The position numbers were made by a program, and so were the translations under genes. The notes under the pieces were generated by a model, which did no database searches, had not been told where the DNA came from, and saw only the letters and a program-made list of their open reading frames with translations. From Sulfitobacter mediterraneus (GTDB lineage: Bacteria; Pseudomonadota; Alphaproteobacteria; Rhodobacterales; Rhodobacteraceae), in assembly GCF_016801775.1 (NCBI RefSeq), contig NZ_CP069004.1, forward strand, positions 1,302,001 through 1,366,000: a DNA stretch of 64,000 nt. The letters run 5' to 3'. Each line of letters opens with the position of its first letter. Within the stretch, counting starts at the first letter, position 1. Below are positions 59,192 to 64,000 of this stretch, one piece after another.

Positions 59192-60181
59192 TCAGAGCCC
59201 CTTTACCATCGGCATCCCGATGGATTTTGCATCAACGCCCCCTGAGGGTGCGTCAGTACGTGTCGCCACCCGCAGCTTGGCCGAGCGGCTGCGCGGGTTG
59301 TCTGCCAATTCTTCGGCATCCGGTCCTATCGCCTTGCGCGATTTCACGGTGAACTGCGGCGCGTCGCGCTGCATCTCGGGGGCAAAGCGATTTGCATTGC
59401 CGCCCGACCCTGACCGCGCGGTCAGGAACCGTTTGACCATTCTGTCTTCTACAGAATGAAAGGTAACAACGGCCAATTTTCCCCCGGGCTTCAGCGCCCG
59501 CTCGGCGGCCATAAGGCCTTGGAACAATTCGCCATATTCATCGTTTACCGCAATCCGGAGCGCCTGGAAGCTGCGGGTGGCGGCATGGGATTGGCCGGGC
59601 TTGCTGCGCGGCAACACCCCTTCAATCAGGGAGGCCAGTTCAAGCGTGGTGGTGATCGGCGCCTCGGCCCGCGCACGGCCAATGGCTTTGGCGATGCGGC
59701 GGCTGGCGCGTTCTTCGCCGTATTGAAACAGGATGTTGGCCAGCAGCTCTTCTTCGGCCTCGTTGACCAGGTCGGCCGCCGATGGTCCGTCCTGCGACAT
59801 CCGCATGTCCAGTGGGCCATCCCTCATGAACGAAAACCCGCGTTCCGCGAGATCTAGCTGCATTGAGGACACCCCAAGATCCAGCACAACTCCGTCCAGA
59901 TCCTGCGCATATTCATCCATCCGCGAAAACACGCCCCGCTGCATCACGATGCGGTCGCCATAGTCGCCCGCCCATTCCGCGGCCATCTCAAAGGCCAGCG
60001 GGTCACGGTCCACGCCAATCACGCGCTCAGCGCCTGCCTCAAGCAGGCCGCGCGTATAGCCGCCTGCACCAAACGTGCCGTCCAGCCAAACGCCCTCAAC
60101 CGGCGCAACGGCCGCCAACAACGGGCGCAACAAGACTGGGGTGTGGGGGGCAGAGGGATGATCAGTGGCCGCAGCAGCCAT
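59192..60181 (-). CDS. rsmH: 16S rRNA (cytosine1402-N4)-methyltransferase
   Basis: A 329-residue SAM-dependent methyltransferase for 16S rRNA C1402. [39 protein letters not shown] (N-terminal SAM site in outline), [32 protein letters not shown] and the C-terminal [48 protein letters not shown] are classic MraW motifs. It starts 5 bases after mraZ ends. Confidence 0.98.
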   Translation of the reverse strand: MAAAATDHPSAPHTPVLLRPLLAAVAPVEGVWLDGTFGAGGYTRGLLEAGAERVIGVDRDPLAFEMAAEWAGDYGDRIVMQRGVFSRMDEYAQDLDGVVLDLGVSSMQLDLAERGFSFMRDGPLDMRMSQDGPSAADLVNEAEEELLANILFQYGEERASRRIAKAIGRARAEAPITTTLELASLIEGVLPRSKPGQSHAATRSFQALRIAVNDEYGELFQGLMAAERALKPGGKLAVVTFHSVEDRMVKRFLTARSGSGGNANRFAPEMQRDAPQFTVKSRKAIGPDAEELADNPRSRSAKLRVATRTDAPSGGVDAKSIGMPMVKGL

Positions 60182-60186
60182 ATCCG

Positions 60187-60690
60187 TTACTCCCCCGACT
60201 TTCCGTCCAGAAAGACCAGAGGATCAAAGTCCTCGGGCAATTCATCTAACCACTCTTCCTCTTTTGCCCGCTCTACGGTGTCGTAGGTTTCAGGCTTCCA
60301 GATCTGGAAGGTGTCGCCCGCCGCGATAAAGAAGGCTTCGTTTTCAAGCTCGATTTTCCGGCGCAGTTTGGCCGGCAGAACCAAACGCCCGGTTTCATCT
60401 ACATTTGTGGGAAAGGACTGCCCGTGAAACAGACGTTGAAGCATCTTGCGCTCCATTGATCCGCGCGGCAGCGCGTCGATCTTGTCGTCCACCTCGTTGA
60501 TGGCGTCCATTGTATAACATTCAAGATAATTGCGGCGATGATCGCCATAGACAATGACCAGTTCGGGGTTGTTGCCCGATTGCCAGTTCGGGTCACCAGC
60601 CTCAAGCACACGGCGAAAAGAGGCTGGGATAGACACCCGCCCCTTCGTATCGACCTTGTGTTGGCTCTCGCCTCTGAACCTGCGGCTCAC
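60187..60690 (-). CDS. mraZ: Transcriptional regulator MraZ
   Basis: A 167-residue DNA-binding protein with two AbrB-like half domains: [26 protein letters not shown] and [27 protein letters not shown]. In other bacteria it binds TGGG(A/N) direct repeats before its own operon and represses it. The start is GTG at 60690 with AGGACA about 8 bases upstream, and it follows an extended non-coding leader. It heads the dcw cluster. Confidence 0.96.
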   Translation of the reverse strand: MSRRFRGESQHKVDTKGRVSIPASFRRVLEAGDPNWQSGNNPELVIVYGDHRRNYLECYTMDAINEVDDKIDALPRGSMERKMLQRLFHGQSFPTNVDETGRLVLPAKLRRKIELENEAFFIAAGDTFQIWKPETYDTVERAKEEEWLDELPEDFDPLVFLDGKSGE

Positions 60691-60772
60691 TGTCTTTGTC
60701 CTGCCTGCGCTTAACTGCGCTTTGCTGTTGTCGCGCCCCCGCGAATGCCCCCCACCGATCTTGTGAAATGGA

Positions 60773-61014
60773 AACGGCGGGTTGATCTGCTGCCACTGAT
60801 CAACCCGCCGCCCTCGTCCCGCTGTTGCGGGGAAGTCCGACTGCGCGCGCCACCTGGGGGGATGTCTGCTCGCTCGCGCGCCGGATCTCTTGGTCTGATG
60901 AAATCGAGGGCCTGTATGAAACCTGCGTGGTTTTTATTGTGTGGGGTCGTTTGGTGCCCCGTGTCCCGTTCTCATCCGATGAAGAAGGGATGCCACGGGA
61001 AATCATGGGTGTCT
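60773..61014 (-). ncRNA. UpsM-like small RNA from the extended mraZ leader (candidate)
   Basis: Between a consensus -10 box (61021-61026) and the mraZ GTG (60690) there is a leader of about 320 bases without an open frame. It contains several potential hairpins on the minus strand: CCCGTG/CACGGG, a CCCGC-aaca-GCGGG stem (60831-60818), and a 12-bp perfect stem (60809-60776) that ends the segment. In Rhodobacter sphaeroides the dcw cluster is preceded by an unusually long leader yielding the sRNA UpsM by partial termination. The position and layout here fit the same arrangement; homology by sequence was not tested. Confidence 0.5.
60776..60809 (-). terminator. Partial terminator candidate in the mraZ leader
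   Basis: GGCGGGTTGATC (60776-60787) and its exact complement (60798-60809) form a 12-bp perfect stem with a 10-base loop. On the minus strand only GTTTCCATTTC follows, a weak T-tract, which suits incomplete termination that lets some transcripts reach mraZ. Confidence 0.55.
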
Positions 61015-61049
61015 ACATTTATTATAGCTAATCGACACAATATCTGGTT
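61014..61049 (-). promoter_or_regulatory. Probable promoter of the dcw leader
   Basis: A perfect TATAAT (61026-61021, minus strand) with a transcript start expected near 61014. The hexamer 17 bases upstream (61049-61044) is AACCAG, a poor -35 match. The region around it (61010-61300) is markedly AT-rich compared with the flanking coding DNA. Confidence 0.5.
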
Positions 61050-61200
61050 TTGCACAAGGCTGAAAAACAAGATTTAGCTAAGAAATGGCTCACAAAATTG
61101 GCTCAATTTGCAGTAGATGACCCCAAAGGCACTACATATAGTAGGACATCGACACATCGAAAAAAGTGGGGTAATTTCCCATAAATTTTCGCCCACAAAC

Positions 61201-61209
61201 TTATCCACA
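61201..61209 (+). promoter_or_regulatory. Perfect DnaA-box sequence TTATCCACA
   Basis: The 9-mer TTATCCACA, the consensus DnaA box, in the AT-rich segment upstream of the mraZ promoter. A single copy in view; could link dcw expression to DnaA. A chance match is possible. Confidence 0.4.
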
Positions 61210-61333
61210 AGCAATGTTCACCACTTGTTCCCATCAGTAACTGCAAACCAAGGCAAATTTCAACCCTATTCCCGTGGAATTGATTCGGTTTCGGCAGGTT
61301 TCAGCCGGACTTCACGCCCCTGATTGGCATATG

Positions 61334-61370
61334 GCCCATCTATTCCCGTAAGCCGTCCCATCTAATCCCA
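61334..61370 (-). promoter_or_regulatory. Array of four TGGGA-type repeats (MraZ-box-like)
   Basis: On the minus strand TGGGA (61370-61366), TGGGA (61360-61356), CGGGA (61348-61344) and TGGGC (61338-61334) occur with start-to-start spacing of 10, 12 and 10 bases. MraZ binds TGGGN direct repeats at about one helical turn. The array is about 310 bases upstream of the predicted TATAAT. Further single GGGA copies occur toward 61177. Confidence 0.5.
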
Positions 61371-61502
61371 CAGGTGCCATAGGATCCCAGTTCTGACCTT
61401 CCACGCGCTGCAAAATCGCGCCTTACCTTGCGTCCCCCGCGCCAAACCGCCAAAACAGGCGGGCCAGCCCGCACTACGGGCTATTGGGCAGAGGAGCTAA
61501 AG

Positions 61503-62294
61503 ATGACCACCGCACTGGCGCTGATTTCCCATGCCATTCGTATGTTGGTGTTCGAAACCGGCACAACGTTGAAAGTTGTGATGCCCGCCATCCTGCTGGT
61601 GCTTGGCAGCACATTGGCGTCCGTGGTCTTGTTGCCCGACGCCATCGCCGCGTTGCAAGCCCACCCGGAAGATATGGTTCTGCCCTCCGGTGGGGAACTT
61701 GGCTTGCTGGCGCTTTTCGGACTTTGTGCGCTGATGGGCTATGTGCTGATGGCGATCCTGTGGCACCGGCATGTCTTGCTGAGTGGGACCGACCATGCCG
61801 ACGATCTGCGCCCTTCTGCATCGATTGTATTGTCTTACGTCTGGCGGGCGATCCTTGTCGGCCTCATGCAATTGCTCGCTACCATCCCGATTGTCATTGG
61901 CACCGCCGCCATCGGCGCCGTGATTGGGATGACTGCAGGACTGGGCGGCAGCGCATTTTTGGGACTGGTCATCGGGCTGCTGGCCAGTGTGGTCTTTGTC
62001 TGGATCGCGCTGCGGCTCTCGGTCGTGCTGCCGGCTGCTGCATTGGGGCAACCAATGAAGATCTTCGAAAGCTGGCGCGAAACTGCGCCGATCTCCGGAC
62101 CGCTTTGGGGCGTTGCCGCGCTTTTGGCGGCGATCAACATCGGGATCAACGGTCTTGCCGCGATGATCCTGCCAGAGGCCGCCGTGGTCTCAGCCCTGAT
62201 TTCGGCCTGCGTTTACATGATCGAAGGGTTGGTCTTTGTCTCGGTCCTGACAACCCTATACGGTCATTTGGTGGAAAGGCGCACGTTGGGGTGA
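61503..62294 (+). CDS. Multi-pass membrane protein of unknown function
   Basis: A 263-residue protein with about six hydrophobic segments: VVMPAILLVLGSTLASVVLL, LGLLALFGLCALMGYVLMAILW, AILVGLMQLLATIPIVIGTAAIGAVIGM, FLGLVIGLLASVVFVWIAL, LWGVAALLAAINIGINGLAAM, and VSALISACVYMIEGLVFVSVL. The segment LRLSVVLPAAALGQPMKIFESW resembles a loop seen in DUF-type membrane proteins of this class. GAGGAG lies 7-8 bases before the ATG at 61503, so a longer frame from 61428 is unlikely. No domain is assigned. Confidence 0.78.
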   Translation: MTTALALISHAIRMLVFETGTTLKVVMPAILLVLGSTLASVVLLPDAIAALQAHPEDMVLPSGGELGLLALFGLCALMGYVLMAILWHRHVLLSGTDHADDLRPSASIVLSYVWRAILVGLMQLLATIPIVIGTAAIGAVIGMTAGLGGSAFLGLVIGLLASVVFVWIALRLSVVLPAAALGQPMKIFESWRETAPISGPLWGVAALLAAINIGINGLAAMILPEAAVVSALISACVYMIEGLVFVSVLTTLYGHLVERRTLG

Positions 62295-62323
62295 CATGCG
62301 CCTTCGGGCCTAAAGTCCTGCCC

Positions 62324-63397
62324 CTATGCCATGCCACCTTTGATCAAGCCTTCGGCGATCTGCCCGTAAGCCTTGGCCATCGCGCTGTCCCCCGCCGCGA
62401 CCGGCGTGCCGCCGTCACCCGCCAACCGGGTCTCCAGATCAATCGGCAAAGTGCCTAGCAAAGGCACGCCGATCTTCTCGGCCTCATCCGCCACGCCGCC
62501 GCGGCCAAAGATCTGATGCTCTGCCCCGCAGTCGGGGCACACGAACATCGACATATTCTCGATCAAGCCCAAAACCGGTGTCTTCAGCGTGCCGAACATG
62601 TCCAGCGCCTTGCGGGCGTCAATCAACGCCACATCCTGCGGTGTGCTGACCACAATCGCGCCGGTCAGTTCGGACTTGGTGCAAAGAGTCAACTGCACAT
62701 CCCCTGTACCCGGCGGCAGATCGACCAGCAAAACGTCAAGCTCCCCCCATTCCACCTGTCCCAACATCTGTTGCAAGGCGCCCATCAACATCGGCCCGCG
62801 CCAGACGACCGCCTTGCCCTCTTCCATCATGAAGCCGATCGACATCAGCGTGACCCCATGGGCCTGCAAGGGAATGATCGTCTTACCATCAGGGCTGGCG
62901 GGCTTTTTGTTGATCCCCATCATACGCGGGACACTGGGTCCATAGATATCGGCATCCAAAAGACCGACCTTGCGCCCGGCCCGTGCCAGCGCCACAGCAA
63001 GATTGGTGCTGACCGTGGATTTGCCGACACCGCCCTTGCCCGATCCAATGGCCAAAATGCGTTTGACACCGGATGGTTTGGTTGGACCGTCTTGTGGTTT
63101 GGGATGACCGCCGATCTTTAGGGATGGAGGTGCGGCCGGTTTGGCCGCCGGACCATGTGCTGTCAGGGCGACCGTGGCCTGGGAGACACCAGGCAGATCC
63201 GCCACGACCTTCTCCGCCGCATCGCGCAGCGGCGCCATGGAACGGGCCACGTCCGCATTTGGCGCCTCAATGACAAAGCGCACCACATCCCCGTCAATGG
63301 TCAATGCACGGATCAAATCATGATCCAGAATGCTTTTGCCATCCGGCAGGGCCACACGGGCCAGTGCGGCCTCTACCTCGGCTTTGGTGATGGGCAT
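62324..63397 (-). CDS. Iron-sulfur cluster carrier ATPase Mrp/ApbC
   Basis: A 357-residue P-loop NTPase that carries Fe-S clusters to target proteins. An N-terminal MIP18-like (DUF59) domain of about 90 residues is followed by a linker and the ATPase with the deviant Walker A GSGKGGVGKSTVSTNLAVAL. VLLVDLPPGTGDVQLTLCTKSEL and the CPDC pair (FVCPDCGAEHQIFGRGG) that binds the cluster are visible. It is transcribed alone; the ATG is at 63397. Confidence 0.95.
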   Translation of the reverse strand: MPITKAEVEAALARVALPDGKSILDHDLIRALTIDGDVVRFVIEAPNADVARSMAPLRDAAEKVVADLPGVSQATVALTAHGPAAKPAAPPSLKIGGHPKPQDGPTKPSGVKRILAIGSGKGGVGKSTVSTNLAVALARAGRKVGLLDADIYGPSVPRMMGINKKPASPDGKTIIPLQAHGVTLMSIGFMMEEGKAVVWRGPMLMGALQQMLGQVEWGELDVLLVDLPPGTGDVQLTLCTKSELTGAIVVSTPQDVALIDARKALDMFGTLKTPVLGLIENMSMFVCPDCGAEHQIFGRGGVADEAEKIGVPLLGTLPIDLETRLAGDGGTPVAAGDSAMAKAYGQIAEGLIKGGMA

Positions 63398-63918
63398 TGC
63401 GAACTCTCCTCTTGTTTGACCCTGAAATGGCAGGTTCTGCCCAAATCACAAGAGGGGCGCGGCGATTTGCGCAATGGCTCTGCGCGCAATGCAAGGGGGC
63501 CATCGCAATCCATGCGAATGCTGCATAGCAGCATTGCAAATTTAATTATTGTGCACTTGCAGCATCTGCCCCATCCTAGTCTCATCAGGAAGTCGCAAGG
63601 CTCCTTGAGAAAGTTACCAAACAGGCCTACCTCCTCCCGGGCTTGTTTGAATTTGGCGGCGACATTTTCCTCCTCCCTAATGTCGTCGCCCTTTCTTTCT
63701 TTTCTCCCCCTTCAAAATCAGCTTCGCCCCACACCGATGCCCTGCACCAAACCGCAGCGCCATTTGTTTCCGTTTTATTAACAACAGGTTGCCGTCACGT
63801 CGCCCATGCAAAAACTGCATATCGGCTTTGCCATTACAGCCGTTGTAAGGGTCTGGGAAAGGCGTATGTACCCCTCATCAGACAAGACGATAACGTCATA
63901 CATATACGAGGTGCCCCG
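63398..63918. other. Intergenic region with a strong hyphenated palindrome
   Basis: About 520 bases without a credible gene. AATGCTGC-ata-GCAGCATT at 63517-63535 is a perfect 8-3-8 inverted repeat about 120 bases before the mrp start. TTGCGCA...TGCGCGCAA at 63463-63490 is a second, imperfect dyad. AT-rich stretches at 63536-63560 and 63770-63800 could hold promoters, but no consensus pair is clear. Confidence 0.55.
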
Positions 63919-64000
63919 ATGGCATACATGAACACAACAACCGCCGCTCACCCTTCTGTATTTGCACAAATCGGTGCATTCTTTGAAGGCGCAGCAACAC
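63919..64000 (+). CDS. Small DUF1127-like protein, 3' truncated
   Basis: The ATG at 63919 with GAGG about 8 bases upstream opens a frame that runs off the window after 27 codons (MAYMNTTTAAHPSVFAQIGA then FFEGAAT). Short proteins starting MAYxxTT with an amphipathic N-terminus and a DUF1127 core of the YjiS type are common in this group. The diagnostic core lies outside the window, so the call is tentative. Confidence 0.4.
   Translation, partial: MAYMNTTTAAHPSVFAQIGAFFEGAAT

Noticed and set aside
60820..60850. GGGGAAGTCCG segment upstream of mraZ, recalling RNase P RNA
   Set aside because: The rest of the conserved RNase P core (ACAGA-type region and flanking helices) was not found; only a short coincidental match.
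63778..63969. 63-codon minus-strand frame at the window end
   Set aside because: No ribosome site or family resemblance, and it overlaps the better-supported plus-strand start at 63919.
1..64000. CRISPR array, prophage, integron, rRNA or tRNA
   Set aside because: No regularly spaced repeats, phage structural or integrase genes, or cloverleaf-like segments were found on reading; a tRNA search program would settle the last point.

Overview
The window reads as an ordinary chromosomal segment of an alphaproteobacterium, very probably a marine Rhodobacteraceae (Roseobacter-group) strain. The clues are high G+C, a division and cell wall (dcw) cluster with the class-typical order, the small DUF2484 proteins between murC and murB, an extended structured leader before mraZ like the one giving the sRNA UpsM in Rhodobacter sphaeroides, fused PntA/PntB transhydrogenase, cobaltochelatase CobS/CobT and malate synthase G beside GlcG. 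No rRNA, tRNA, CRISPR array, prophage or intact insertion sequence was seen. The only transposase-like gene is a single-domain REP-associated (RAYT) protein with degenerate catalytic motifs.

Layout. 1-3.2 kb: end of a peptide/nickel-type ABC importer operon (binding protein and two permeases, no ATPase in view). 3.3-5.6 kb: YeeE/YedE sulfur-compound transporter convergent with a DUF3422 membrane protein. 6-9 kb: pntAB. 9.3-13.8 kb: RAYT protein, class-I amidotransferase-like hydrolase, GlcG, malate synthase G and a 63-residue membrane protein. 13.9-24.6 kb: housekeeping and conserved hypothetical genes (pepN, an SDR, a lytic transglycosylase, gatB, a thioesterase, BolA, a J-domain protein) and a small nitric-oxide-type module. 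That module holds an Rrf2/NsrR-like regulator divergent from a 51-residue membrane protein that is translationally coupled to a truncated hemoglobin. 24.7-30.1 kb: TPR protein, cobS, a racemase-family protein lacking its catalytic cysteines, and cobT. 30.1-34 kb: aminopeptidase P, a DUF427 protein and a ClC-family channel/transporter.

From 34 to 60.7 kb nearly everything runs on the minus strand. In transcription order this is mraZ-rsmH-ftsL-ftsI-murE-murF-mraY-(glsA, opposite strand)-murD-(flavoprotein, opposite strand)-(peroxiredoxin)-ftsW-murG-murC-DUF2484-DUF2484-small membrane protein-murB-ddl-ftsQ-ftsA-ftsZ-lpxC-bamD-recN. It encodes peptidoglycan precursor synthesis from UDP-MurNAc to lipid II, septal transpeptidation, the FtsZ ring, the committed step of lipid A synthesis, outer-membrane protein assembly and DNA repair. 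About 0.8 kb upstream of mraZ is non-coding and holds a consensus -10 box, a hairpin-rich leader, a perfect DnaA box and a four-copy TGGGA-type repeat array that looks like MraZ boxes.

61.5 kb to the end: a multi-pass membrane protein, the Fe-S carrier ATPase Mrp/ApbC, a 0.5-kb intergenic stretch with a strong hyphenated palindrome, and the first codons of a small DUF1127-like protein cut by the window edge.

No clearly new multi-gene system is evident. The best leads are the mraZ leader, the NsrR-like/small protein/globin unit, the cysteine-less racemase homologue between cobS and cobT, the degenerate RAYT with a nearby paired intergenic repeat, and the tandem DUF2484 genes in the murC-murB gap. 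All functional calls come from motif and family recognition by reading; no database search was run.
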